Shown piece by piece: positions 41,099-49,974 of a stretch of 64,000 nt of DNA (the first letter of the stretch is position 1; each line of letters starts with the position of its first letter). Location: assembly GCA_035310985.1 (NCBI GenBank), contig DATGDH010000082.1, positions 1-64,000 on the forward strand, read 5' to 3'. Origin of the DNA: DAHVFK01 sp035310985 (GTDB lineage Bacteria > Pseudomonadota > Gammaproteobacteria > Burkholderiales > SG8-39). The notes beneath the pieces are model-generated. The model was given only the letters and a program-made list of their open reading frames with translations, had not been told where the DNA came from and did no database searches. The position numbers and the translations under genes are program-made.

Positions 41099-43156
41099 AT
41101 GAGGCGCGCCGCACCCGTATTGCTCGTTGCGGCGGTCTTGAGCGGCTTGCTGCTGCGCAGCGGGCTCGGCTCTCTCGCGCTGGTCGGGGCCGCGACACTT
41201 GCCATCGCGTTCGTGGTCATGACCGCAGGTCGCCTGCTGCTCGCCGCGGTGGACCCGCACGGCAGTGAACCCGCGGCTGAGTTCGTGCTCGGGCTGCTGG
41301 CGACTTGCCTCTCGCTCTACGCCGTCACGGAAGTGTTTCCCGTCACCGCCGCTTACGGGTTCGGCGCCTTGGCCGCGCTCGTCGTTGGCTTGCGGTTCGC
41401 TCTCCGTGGGCACCTGCACGCGACATCGCCGGCCGTGGGATCCACCGACTGGCGAAGACTCGCAGGCTTCACGCTTTGCGTGGCGTTCACGTACGCCTGG
41501 TGCGCCGCTCCGTCGGCTGCATTTGAAACGCTACGCACCCAAGGCGTGCTGCCGGTCTGGGCCGACTACTTCTTCCATGGCGGGCTAATCTCGCAATTCG
41601 GCGATCCGCGCGCGCTCGGCCATGGGTCGATCTTTTTCGCCGGATTGTCGCCGACGTTCTACCACTTCGGCTCGTATGGGGTGGCAGCGGCGCTCGCAGG
41701 CATGCTCGATCAGCCAGGCCTGCCGCTCGCCACCGCAGCCTGGCTACCGCTCGGGTTCCTGGCCATGCTCGCGGGCGCCTATGCGCTCGGCGAGCGCCTT
41801 GCGGACGCGGCGGGCGGCGTGGCGGCGCTCGCCGCCGTGGCCATCATTCCCGACGCATCGAATTACGGCCTGCGCAACGGTTTCTTCAGCTTTCATTGGA
41901 CGATCGCGACAACCGTGGGCGCGACCTACGCGCTCGGCGCGGCGTTTGTTTCGGTGGTCTTCCTCGATCGATGGGCTACCGAGCGCTCGCGTGCGGCTCT
42001 GGCCGCCAGTGCAGTGCTGGCGCTCGCAACCGTGCTCTTCCGGGTGCAGATATTCTTGCTCTATTTCCCCGCGTGGCTGGCGGCTGCAGCGATCTGCAGT
42101 GCGCGCGAGGGCGGGCCGCGGCGTCTGGTCGCCCGACTCACGCTTGTCGGCTTGGCGGCGGGCGCAATCGTCTGCTACCTGACCATCGACCACCTCTTGG
42201 CCACCGTCCCGGGCTTCTGGTGGTTTCAGGGCGGCGCGCTCGAGGGATTTCTCAGCAGCGTTCACATGGACCAGGAGCCGACGGCTTACACCGGCCTGTA
42301 CGCCTATCTGCAGACCGTAAATGCTCCTGCTCTCACGCTGACGGCGGGAATCGTGTTGGCGATCGTCGCGGCGCTCGGCGCTTTCGTCATCCTGCTTCCG
42401 GCGGCCTGGCTATTTGCTCACGAGAACCGGGTATCGAAGCCAATCGACGCGCTGTGCGGCCTCCTGTTCTACTGCTGGCTGCTGCTGATGCTATTCGCCC
42501 CGGTGCTCTTCAACGGGGATTCCACCGACCTGATCCACAGGCCCTTTGTTCTGCTGTACGCCGCAGTGGCGATCTGGACGCTGTGCCTGGCGCTTCGGGT
42601 CGTCGCGCTCCGGTTTGACCGGGTGAGGGTATGGCTGGCGCTGCTGCTGGTTGCGATCCTCGCCTTGCCCGCGGTCGTTTCGGATGCTGCGGGCATGATG
42701 CACCCCAAGTTCCGCTGGGGAGAGCGCTACGTAACCATGCGCATCCCGCCAGGGCTAGTCGAAGCCGCGGCGTTCATGCGCGAGCATGCGGCCGTCGGTG
42801 ACGTATTCGCCGTAGCGGGAATGAGCGCCGCGTACGCGACCATCGATCTGCCGCTGCAGGTTTGCGCCTTGAGCGGCATGCCGGCTTACCTTTCCCGGCC
42901 TTTCTTGGAGATGAGCAAGGACGGACCGCGTGCCCGGATCGCCGCGGCTCGCTTGGTGGAGCTCCACGCCGTCGATACCGCACCCGACTACGGCGCCGCC
43001 ATGCAGCAGCTGCGCGCCATGGATGTCCGCTGGTACATGGTCGCGGACGGCAATGCTCCGCGCTGGGATCCGACGCGAAAGCGCGCCGCGTTCGTCGCGC
43101 GCAGCGTCGCGCTCTACGCCGTGCGGAGTGATTCCGCAGGCAAGCGCACTCCATGA
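41099..43156 (+). CDS. large multi-helix membrane protein, GT-C-like, function unknown
   Basis: The 685-residue protein has about 14 hydrophobic helices across its first 540 residues (for example LASLRSGLG-type N-terminus, AVTEVFPVTAAYGFGALAAL, and GLRNGFFSFHWTIATTVGAT) and a soluble C-terminal domain (about 545-685; MRIPPGLVEAAAFMREHAAV). That arrangement resembles GT-C glycosyltransferases that use lipid-linked sugars, but no definite acidic motif was found. A GGGGGAA site lies upstream. It opens the surface-polysaccharide region and converges with the minus-strand methyltransferase genes, so it is probably a membrane glycosyltransferase or polymerase. Confidence 0.75.
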   Translation: MRRAAPVLLVAAVLSGLLLRSGLGSLALVGAATLAIAFVVMTAGRLLLAAVDPHGSEPAAEFVLGLLATCLSLYAVTEVFPVTAAYGFGALAALVVGLRFALRGHLHATSPAVGSTDWRRLAGFTLCVAFTYAWCAAPSAAFETLRTQGVLPVWADYFFHGGLISQFGDPRALGHGSIFFAGLSPTFYHFGSYGVAAALAGMLDQPGLPLATAAWLPLGFLAMLAGAYALGERLADAAGGVAALAAVAIIPDASNYGLRNGFFSFHWTIATTVGATYALGAAFVSVVFLDRWATERSRAALAASAVLALATVLFRVQIFLLYFPAWLAAAAICSAREGGPRRLVARLTLVGLAAGAIVCYLTIDHLLATVPGFWWFQGGALEGFLSSVHMDQEPTAYTGLYAYLQTVNAPALTLTAGIVLAIVAALGAFVILLPAAWLFAHENRVSKPIDALCGLLFYCWLLLMLFAPVLFNGDSTDLIHRPFVLLYAAVAIWTLCLALRVVALRFDRVRVWLALLLVAILALPAVVSDAAGMMHPKFRWGERYVTMRIPPGLVEAAAFMREHAAVGDVFAVAGMSAAYATIDLPLQVCALSGMPAYLSRPFLEMSKDGPRARIAAARLVELHAVDTAPDYGAAMQQLRAMDVRWYMVADGNAPRWDPTRKRAAFVARSVALYAVRSDSAGKRTP

Positions 43157-43178
43157 CGACGTCGGCGTCGCAGATGCA

Positions 43179-44078
43179 TCAAGCTGGAGCGGCCGCGCCT
43201 ATGCCGGATGGCCCCGGCTTGCGGGCGATCGCGAGCAGCGAGCCGCCCACCGGCAGCGAAACGCCGGCGGCGATCATGCGACGTTCCACGTTCATGACGG
43301 CGCCGAGGATTCGGTTCATCACGCGGCCCACCTGCAGCTCGCCGGACGCCGCAAAGCGTTCCGGCGCCTTTTGCCTCGCTCGAGAAAGAGCCATCATCGG
43401 CAAGAGCAGCGTGACAAACGATGTGGTCCACGGCCGGTCGAAGCCGGCGGCCGCGATCTTCGCCAGCAGGCCCTCGCGGCGATAGCGGCGCTGGTGCCCG
43501 GCGAACTCGTCGCGGTAGCTCCACAGCCACTCATGCTGCGGCACCGTGACGATGATGCCGCCGCCCGGACGGCAGGCAGCGAACACCTCACGCAGGACCT
43601 GCTCGTCCTCGCCGACGTGCTCGATGACGTCGAAGGCGCCGATCACGTCGAATTCATCGCGAAACGGGATGCGGCGGGCGTCCATTTGCAGCAGCTCGGC
43701 TGTCGGCGCGCGGCGCGCCGCGAACGCGAGGCCCGCGGCGTGAGCCTCGGAACCCACGAGCCGCTGCGGCGACCCCGCCTGCGCGATCGCCCCCAGTACC
43801 TGCCCGGTACCGCAGCCGATTTCGAGCAGGCTTTCCGCATGCGGAAAGTGGTGATGCAATGCCCAGACGATGAGCTCGGCGCGCGACCGGAACCAGAAGT
43901 GCTGCGCCTCGACCCCGGCCAGCACCTCGTAACGCGATGCATCGAAGCCGATGTGCTCGGGCGCGAGTTCCGGAGCGAAGCACGGCAGTCCACCGACGAT
44001 TTCGGGCGCGAACGCGCACGTCGGGCAACGCCAATCCAGCCCGTCGAACCGGCGATCACACCGAAGGCAGCGCTTCAC
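43179..44078 (-). CDS. SAM-dependent methyltransferase with N-terminal zinc-ribbon-like motif
   Basis: The 299-residue protein starts MKRCLRCDRRFDGLDWRCPT with two CxxC pairs that could bind zinc. The methyltransferase core has SLLEIGCGTGQVLGAIAQAG (motif I), LQMDARRIPF and DVIGAFDVIEHVGEDEQVL (motif II/III), and a characteristic YRREGLLAKIAAAGF near the C-terminus. It ends in a segment with two possible helices (VTLLLPMMALSRA; GVSLPVGGSLLAIARKPG). It probably methylates a sugar or lipid in the surface-glycan region. Its start overlaps the stop of the next methyltransferase gene by four bases. Confidence 0.85.
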   Translation of the reverse strand: MKRCLRCDRRFDGLDWRCPTCAFAPEIVGGLPCFAPELAPEHIGFDASRYEVLAGVEAQHFWFRSRAELIVWALHHHFPHAESLLEIGCGTGQVLGAIAQAGSPQRLVGSEAHAAGLAFAARRAPTAELLQMDARRIPFRDEFDVIGAFDVIEHVGEDEQVLREVFAACRPGGGIIVTVPQHEWLWSYRDEFAGHQRRYRREGLLAKIAAAGFDRPWTTSFVTLLLPMMALSRARQKAPERFAASGELQVGRVMNRILGAVMNVERRMIAAGVSLPVGGSLLAIARKPGPSGIGAAAPA

Positions 44079-44953
44079 GCGGGCGGAGCAACCGCGCGCC
44101 CGCCTTGCGGACGCTCCAGAATCATGACGTTGTTCTCAGGCGTCACTATCTCGGAAACATTGGGAGTTCGCACAACCAGCTTCACGCGAAGCCCCGCGGC
44201 ATTCGCCGCCTTCTTCCAGCGTCTCAGGGACCTAATTCTCTTGTTGATGCGTACCACGTCCGTCGGGAAAGATGCGCGCATGTCCTCGAGCCGCTCGAAC
44301 TCGTCCGCTGAGTGGAACTGGACATTGCGAGTAATCATCCCGAACTGCCCCCCCACCACGATCAAGCCGTCGTCATTGAGGAGGTCTCGCATATTGATCA
44401 GCGCCTGGAGCCAGAGCGCATCGTCCACGATATGGAACACCACTCCGATGGCATTGACGATGTCGAATTTGCGGTCGGGACAGCAGGACTTGTTCGCTAT
44501 GTCTCCCTCCGTGAGCGAGACACGGTCCATATGGGCGTATTTGCTACGAAGCCTGGCTACACAGGTCTTCGAAATATCCATCCCATATACGCTCGACGCG
44601 CCGAATGACTCTAGATAAAAGTCGATCCAGTGGCCTGCGCCGGAACCAAGATCGAAGACGGCGGGACGTTCCTTCACGCGGCAGCGAAGCAGCGCCCTGA
44701 TGATCGAATTCTCGACGCAGTTGTAGTGATACCGCGAGTGCAGTTCCTTTACTGCCGGCCCAATGGTCATGCGATCGGAAAATTCCGCCGCCGTGGCCGT
44801 GTAGTAGGACTCGAAATATCGCGCCGCCTGATACGGCTTCTTCTGGCCACGAACGGTAATCGGATAGACGTAGGTCCTGAGAAACCGCCAAGGGAGGAAG
44901 CGAAGCAGGTTCCTCTCGTACAGGTAAAGTGCGAGCTTATATGCCCAATTCAT
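44075..44953 (-). CDS. SAM-dependent methyltransferase
   Basis: The 292-residue protein has motif I in PAVFDLGSGAGHWIDFYLES, post-I in VYGMDISKTCVARLRSKYAH, and FDIVNAIGVVFHIVDDALWL. The N-terminal region includes LALYLYERNLLRFLPWRFLR. The DNA is visibly poorer in G and C than the surroundings, suggesting acquisition by transfer together with its neighbours 43179-45678. Substrate unknown; a glycan or sugar-lipid is likely from the context. Its ends overlap both neighbouring genes by four bases (ATGA), so the three genes form one operon with WbqC first. Confidence 0.83.
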   Translation of the reverse strand: MNWAYKLALYLYERNLLRFLPWRFLRTYVYPITVRGQKKPYQAARYFESYYTATAAEFSDRMTIGPAVKELHSRYHYNCVENSIIRALLRCRVKERPAVFDLGSGAGHWIDFYLESFGASSVYGMDISKTCVARLRSKYAHMDRVSLTEGDIANKSCCPDRKFDIVNAIGVVFHIVDDALWLQALINMRDLLNDDGLIVVGGQFGMITRNVQFHSADEFERLEDMRASFPTDVVRINKRIRSLRRWKKAANAAGLRVKLVVRTPNVSEIVTPENNVMILERPQGGRAVAPPA

Positions 44954-45678
44954 AAACTCCGCCCGTCTTCTTGTTGGTCGAATGAGGCCGGTTCTGCCGG
45001 CTTAAGGCTCTTGAGGTAGCGCCGTGCGTCGGGGCCGCAATTAAATAGCAGGTCGAGCACGGTCAAGTGCGGGTCGTATGCTCCGTGCAACTGCGGGTAC
45101 TCGGGGTAGTCGTAGACCTTGAACTCTAGGGCGATTCCTGCTGAGCGATATTTCTCTGCATCGGTGTAGGGCTTGGCCGCCGGCCCAGAGAGATACGACG
45201 TCGCGCCGAGATGCTTCAGGATGCGCAGTGGTCGCTCGTCCTTTTCGCCCGCCATGCCGAACTCGGCCGACATGCTGGTCTGGGTACGAATTCCGAGCTG
45301 AGCCATGATCCACTTGCAGGTTCGCACATTGAGCTCTGATATGGTCGCCGGCCGGCTTCGCAACAGCTCGAAGAATCCCTCAGCGTAGGCAGCGAAGTGT
45401 GGCGCCTTTCCGTATGCGAGCGTGAGACTGCGGATGTGCTTGTCCTGCCATCGGCTGCCGTAGTCGATACACGCATCCTGAATCCACGTATGGCGATCGT
45501 GGATGACTGGGACGCTGAGCCAGATCGGACCACTGTCGGTCTTGATACGATTGCGGTTACGCCAATCGCGATGCGTATACTGGACGTCGTCGTAGAATAC
45601 GAAAAGGTCGCAGTCGTCGATGAAGTCAAAATATCCGCGCCAGGGGATGTAATTGGATTGGATCATTCCGACCTTCAT
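44950..45678 (-). CDS. WbqC-like protein
   Basis: The 242-residue protein starts MKVGMIQSNYIPWRGYFDFI, the WbqC family signature, followed by DDCDLFVFYDDVQYTHRDWR and NRNRIKTDSGPIWLSVPV. WbqC proteins occur in O-antigen and glycan clusters and are proposed to help a nucleotide-sugar or transfer step, but their reaction is not established. The base composition is lower in GC than the flanks. It is the first gene of a three-gene minus-strand operon, diverging from the GT2 gene at 45720. Confidence 0.85.
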   Translation of the reverse strand: MKVGMIQSNYIPWRGYFDFIDDCDLFVFYDDVQYTHRDWRNRNRIKTDSGPIWLSVPVIHDRHTWIQDACIDYGSRWQDKHIRSLTLAYGKAPHFAAYAEGFFELLRSRPATISELNVRTCKWIMAQLGIRTQTSMSAEFGMAGEKDERPLRILKHLGATSYLSGPAAKPYTDAEKYRSAGIALEFKVYDYPEYPQLHGAYDPHLTVLDLLFNCGPDARRYLKSLKPAEPASFDQQEDGRSL

Positions 45679-45719
45679 GTTAGATCGTGGCCTATGACAT
45701 TCGCGCTTCCATGCATTCT

Positions 45720-46679
45720 ATGACAACGCATGGCCCCGATTACTCGGTAGTAATTCCGGTCTATAACGCCGAGGCCAGCCTGGAAGAACTTGTGCGCCGT
45801 ATCGGCGCGACGTTTGATGATCTCGGCCGCTCGTACGAGATTGTGCTCGTCGACGACTGCAGCCGGGACCGATCCTGGGAAATTATCAATCGCCTGGGCG
45901 TCAAGGGCGCCCCGCTGCGCGCATACCAGTTTTCCCGCAATCACGGGCAGCACTATGCTCTGAAGTGCGGCCTCGACCATTGCACTGGCCGTAACGCGAT
46001 TACCATGGACGACGATCTGCAGCACCCGCCGGAGGAGATTGCGAAGCTCGTGCGGGCCATCGAGGAGGACGACTCTGTCGACGTCGTGACGGGGCGCTAC
46101 GACCGCAAAGAGCACTCTGCCTTTCGTAATCTCGGCGCCAGCGCGCTGCACCGAATCGAGCGCGCCATATTCCGGGTCAATCCGCAAGTATTCCTGAGTG
46201 GATTTCGCGTCATGCGGCGCAGCGTCATCGACGAGATTCGCCGCGTGCGGCACGCCCAGCCGCGCATCGGCCCGATCATTCTGTCGATCACCAGTCACAT
46301 CAAGAGCGTACCGGTGCGCCACGAGCCGCGGCAGCACGGCCGTTCCGGCTATACGATGCGAAAGCTGGTGCGCGATACGCTGAGCAGCATCATGAACTAC
46401 AGTTCACTTCCCTTGCAGGTGGTGAGCGCGATTGGCCTGGGGGCGTCGTTTCTCAGTCTGGTGCTCGCGGGCTTGTACCTCTGGGCTTATTTCGGCCACG
46501 GCATCGGTGTTTCGGGGTTTACCACCCTCGTTCTGCTCATCCTGTTCACCTCGGGCGCGGTCCTGTTCTCCTTCGGTCTAGTCGGCGAGTATCTTCGGCG
46601 CATCGTCGCCCAGCAGCTCATGTTTTCGCAGTATCACGTTCGCGAGCAGCTCCCCCCGCTAGAGCGCGATCGGACCTGA
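45720..46679 (+). CDS. polyprenyl-phosphate glycosyltransferase (GT2, DPM1/GtrB-like)
   Basis: The 319-residue product has a GT2 domain (YSVVIPVYNAEASLEELVRR; LVDDCSRDRSW; AITMDDDLQHPPEEIAKLVR) and two C-terminal transmembrane helices (VVSAIGLGASFLSLVLAGLY and FTTLVLLILFTSGAVLFSFG). This is the arrangement of GtrB/DPM-type enzymes, which place a sugar on polyprenyl phosphate. The start is uncertain: ATG 45720 gives MTTHGPDYSVV, while ATG 45711 and GTG 45687 add 3 or 11 residues. It overlaps the sulfotransferase gene tail to tail by about 20 bases. Confidence 0.9.
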   Translation: MTTHGPDYSVVIPVYNAEASLEELVRRIGATFDDLGRSYEIVLVDDCSRDRSWEIINRLGVKGAPLRAYQFSRNHGQHYALKCGLDHCTGRNAITMDDDLQHPPEEIAKLVRAIEEDDSVDVVTGRYDRKEHSAFRNLGASALHRIERAIFRVNPQVFLSGFRVMRRSVIDEIRRVRHAQPRIGPIILSITSHIKSVPVRHEPRQHGRSGYTMRKLVRDTLSSIMNYSSLPLQVVSAIGLGASFLSLVLAGLYLWAYFGHGIGVSGFTTLVLLILFTSGAVLFSFGLVGEYLRRIVAQQLMFSQYHVREQLPPLERDRT

Positions 46680-47795
46680 CCGCGCGAGACGCTGAAATGC
46701 GCGCGGGAAGATGAACCAGCGACGCTGGTCCGCGTCGCTGGCGTCGCCGCGGGCAAGCATGCAAGCGCGCTGGCGCTCTGCGTCGATCTCCAAGGTAAGC
46801 GCCACGGTGGGTCCGGCGACGTTCGTCTCCTGCGCAATGCGCCCTAATGTATCGGCCATGTCCGCCCCGCGGGATTCTCCGCTCGGCTCGAGGCCAATCG
46901 CCGCCATCTCCGGGGCGCACAGCGACTCCACAGCGGCCACCCACGTCGCCGGCAACGTGCTCGCGAACCGTCCTACGGGGTCGCTGCTCACGCCGCGCAC
47001 TGGTGCGAAGGACGAGTTTCCCCGCCACGAGCGCCCGTCCTGATCCCGCAGGTCGGCGGCCGCGCCGACCGCAGCGGGAGGGCACCCGAGGGCGGTGGCC
47101 AGCCGGTCCAGCTCGCGTTGCGCCGACGCGACGAGCTTCTCGTACCGAACCACAACGAATCCCGGGGCCTCGGCGAACTCGAGCGCGAAAGCGACGCTTT
47201 TACGCCACTGCCGTACGATGTGCAGCAGCGGCAATCCCGGATCTCCATAACTTCCGCCCCGGCCGAACTTGAGCGAGGCGAGCACGTCGCGCACGTCGCG
47301 CAACACCAGGACGACGCTAATTCCTTCGCGCAGGAAATACGGCACGAACTCCTCGCAGAACACTTCCTTGGCGCCCAGCAGCCGGTCGGCGTTACGGCCG
47401 AGGATCGAGGGCAACCCATCGCACAGCGCGCGGAACACCTCCGCAAACGCCCCTTCCCCGACCTGCCGCGCACGGTCCGCCATGGCCGGCAGCTGCCAGC
47501 CGCTGTAGCCGCGCATCGCGGCGAAGGACGCCGCCACCGCCTCGCGCGTCAGCCTGAACCCGGAAAGGAACTCGGCGAAGTCCTCCGGCCGGTAGCGATC
47601 CTCGCCGAACAGGTGGCCGAGCGGATAGCGCGCTTCTTCGATGCCCCGTGCGCGCAAGAAAGCGCGCTTGGTGTCGTAGTACAGGAATGGAAACGGCTGC
47701 GGCCCGACGCACGCGCCAGGCAGCGCGTGCGCCAGCTTTTCGACCAGCGTGGTGCCGGAACGCAGAAATCCGGTGATGAAGCAGTAGCGCGCCAT
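46659..47795 (-). CDS. sulfotransferase-family protein
   Basis: The 378-residue protein has the PAPS-binding loop ITGFLRSGTTLVEKLAHALP near its N-terminus and the 3'-phosphate motif VVLVLRDVRDVLASLKFGRG further on, followed by FVVVRYEKLVASAQRELDRL. These mark a PAPS-dependent sulfotransferase. The target is unknown; the location in a surface-glycan region suggests sulfation of a polysaccharide or glycolipid. A sulfur oxidiser that makes abundant APS could easily supply PAPS. Its stop overlaps the end of the GT2 gene at 46679. Confidence 0.85.
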   Translation of the reverse strand: MARYCFITGFLRSGTTLVEKLAHALPGACVGPQPFPFLYYDTKRAFLRARGIEEARYPLGHLFGEDRYRPEDFAEFLSGFRLTREAVAASFAAMRGYSGWQLPAMADRARQVGEGAFAEVFRALCDGLPSILGRNADRLLGAKEVFCEEFVPYFLREGISVVLVLRDVRDVLASLKFGRGGSYGDPGLPLLHIVRQWRKSVAFALEFAEAPGFVVVRYEKLVASAQRELDRLATALGCPPAAVGAAADLRDQDGRSWRGNSSFAPVRGVSSDPVGRFASTLPATWVAAVESLCAPEMAAIGLEPSGESRGADMADTLGRIAQETNVAGPTVALTLEIDAERQRACMLARGDASDADQRRWFIFPRAFQRLARSGPIAL

Positions 47796-47801
47796 GCGGT
47801 G

Positions 47802-48719
47802 CTACGCGGCGCGCCCGGCCAGCATCACGAGAGCGCCGGGCAGGCTCGCGAGCACGTTCAGCGCGCCGAGCGTCACGGAGACGAGCAGCGCATCAGTCGG
47901 TGGCACGCCGAGCGGCGCGGCGAGCGCTACGATCGTCGCTTCGCGCACGCCCCAGCCGTTCACCGAGATGGGAATCGAGCTGATAATGACCGAGAGAGGA
48001 ACTACCGAAACCCACAGCGCAAGCGTGCCGTTCATGCTGTAAGCGGTCGCCACCAGCGCCGCGGTGACAACGGCAGCGCCCTGCACCACCACCGCGATCG
48101 CTATGGCCAGCAGCAGCGGCTTCGCCTGTCGGGCCGGAGCGTCCAGCACGCTCACGCGCCGCAGCCCGGCAAGGAATACGAGCAGGATCGCGCCCACGCC
48201 CAGGACTGCGAGCGGCGCAACGTACGGGGCGAACATCGGCAGCAGCCGGGCGACCGCCCGGTCAGAGATCAACAGAAGCAGGCAAGCGGCGAACAAGGCC
48301 ACCAGACGGTCGGCCACCAGGCTCGCGACGACGCGCGCGACGCCGTTCGTCTTGCGCGCCAGCAGCCAGCCGCGCAGCACGTCCGCGCCGAGCGCCGAGG
48401 GAAGCACCTGCCCTCCGAACACGGCGAGAAAGAGCGCGCGCACGGCGAGCCCGATCGACATCGCCATTCCCAGCCAGCGCGCCAGCAAGCGCCAGCGCAG
48501 CGCGACCAGCACGATGCTCAACAGCATGAGCGCGAGCGCCCCTGCCAAGTAAAGCGGCGCTCCCGAAGCAGCGCGCGCGAGCATGTCGCGAATCGACACA
48601 CGCGACAGAATCACGGCGATGATCGACAGCGACACCGAGAGCCTAAGCATCGAGGCGATTACGGATCTCATCGCCGGCCTGTGCAAAATTTCCTCCGAGA
48701 AATCGAGTCGACTGAACAA
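47802..48719 (-). CDS. flippase-like membrane protein (UPF0104 / LPG synthase TM region)
   Basis: The 305-residue protein is almost entirely transmembrane (about eight helices). The family blocks are ALRWRLLARWLGMAMSIGLA followed by VFGGQVLPSALGADVLRGWL, and PISVNGWGVREATIVALAAP. It is a member of the AglD/MprF-like UPF0104 family, thought to act in lipid or sugar-lipid movement. It begins 10 bases before the divergent aminotransferase gene and follows the sulfotransferase with a six-base gap. Confidence 0.87.
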   Translation of the reverse strand: MFSRLDFSEEILHRPAMRSVIASMLRLSVSLSIIAVILSRVSIRDMLARAASGAPLYLAGALALMLLSIVLVALRWRLLARWLGMAMSIGLAVRALFLAVFGGQVLPSALGADVLRGWLLARKTNGVARVVASLVADRLVALFAACLLLLISDRAVARLLPMFAPYVAPLAVLGVGAILLVFLAGLRRVSVLDAPARQAKPLLLAIAIAVVVQGAAVVTAALVATAYSMNGTLALWVSVVPLSVIISSIPISVNGWGVREATIVALAAPLGVPPTDALLVSVTLGALNVLASLPGALVMLAGRAA

Positions 48720-48728
48720 GTGTAATCT

Positions 48729-49886
48729 ATGCGCTTCACCGCCGCGTGGGAGACATTAAGCGTGAAAGTTCCGTTCAACCGGCCGCACATGACCGGCAGG
48801 GAGCTCGCGTACATTGCCCAGGCGCATCAGAACTACATGCTAGCCGGCGACGGTCCATTCACTGCGAAATGCAGTACTTGGCTCGAGAAGCGCACCGGCA
48901 CGCGCAAGGCGATGCTCACGCATTCGTGCACCGCTGCGCTCGAGATGGCCGCAATTCTCGCCGACATTACACCCGGTGACGAAGTGATCATGCCGTCGTA
49001 CACCTTCGTCTCCACCGCGAACGCGTTCGTCCTGCGCGGTGGTGTGCCGGTTTTCGTTGACATACGCCCCGATACCCTCAACATCGACGAGTCCCGCATC
49101 GAAGCAGCGATTACCCCTCGCACGCGGGCTGTCGTCGCCGTTCACTACGCGGGCGTCGGGTGTGAAATGGAAGCGATCCTCGACGTCGCCCGACGCCACA
49201 ATCTTCTCGTCATCGAGGACGCCGCCCAAGGCCTGATGACCGAGCACCGCGGGCGCAGCCTGGGTGCCATCGGGGACCTCGGCGCAGTGAGCTTTCACGA
49301 GACGAAGAACGTGATATCGGGTGAAGGCGGCGCACTTCTCGTCAACGACGAGCGCTTCCTGGAACGCGCGCAAATCGTGCGCGAGAAAGGCACCAACCGC
49401 ACGAGCTTCTTCCGCGGTGAGGTCGACAAGTACACGTGGGTCGACATCGGCTCTTCGTATCTTCCGGGTGAAATCATCGCCGCGTTTCTATGGGCCCAGC
49501 TCGAGGAAGCCGATTCGATAACTGCGCGCCGCATCGAACTCTGGAACCGGTATCACGCGCGCCTCGAGCCGTGCGAAAGATCCGGCCGCATCCGCCGGCC
49601 CGTCATTCCTCCCGGCTGCCGCCACAACGCCCACATGTACTACGTTCTGCTTCCCAGCCCGGAGCACCGCACGCGGCTCATCGCACGGCTGCGGGCACGC
49701 GACATCGGCGCGGTCTTCCATTACGTGCCGCTACACAGTTCGCCCGCCGGCCGCCGGTTCGGGCGCGCCACCGGCCCAATGGAGAACACAGATCGCGTCA
49801 GCAGCCGACTGCTACGGCTGCCGCTCTGGCTGGGCGTCGACGCCGATGTGCCGGACGCAATAGCGCGCGAGATCGAAGCGCTGTAG
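48729..49886 (+). CDS. wecE: dTDP-4-amino-4,6-dideoxygalactose transaminase (WecE/RffA)
   Basis: The 385-residue PLP enzyme belongs to the DegT/DnrJ/EryC1 family. The sequence VPFNRPHMTGRELAYIAQAH and GDEVIMPSYTFVSTANAFVL match WecE. The PLP lysine is Lys193 in GAVSFHETKNVISGEGGALL, with an aspartate cofactor contact at VIEDAAQGL. The product is a 4-amino-4,6-dideoxy sugar nucleotide used for surface polysaccharides. A GTG at 48762 (VKVPFNRP) is a possible shorter start. Other rff/wec genes are not in the window, so a sugar precursor must come from elsewhere. Confidence 0.9.
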   Translation: MRFTAAWETLSVKVPFNRPHMTGRELAYIAQAHQNYMLAGDGPFTAKCSTWLEKRTGTRKAMLTHSCTAALEMAAILADITPGDEVIMPSYTFVSTANAFVLRGGVPVFVDIRPDTLNIDESRIEAAITPRTRAVVAVHYAGVGCEMEAILDVARRHNLLVIEDAAQGLMTEHRGRSLGAIGDLGAVSFHETKNVISGEGGALLVNDERFLERAQIVREKGTNRTSFFRGEVDKYTWVDIGSSYLPGEIIAAFLWAQLEEADSITARRIELWNRYHARLEPCERSGRIRRPVIPPGCRHNAHMYYVLLPSPEHRTRLIARLRARDIGAVFHYVPLHSSPAGRRFGRATGPMENTDRVSSRLLRLPLWLGVDADVPDAIAREIEAL

Positions 49887-49974
49887 CACTCGATGGTCGT
49901 CTATCCGCCGCCCGCGGTCGCTGCAGGGAATCGGGTATCCTCGGGACACGAGCCTTCCAAATAACAGCAAATCA

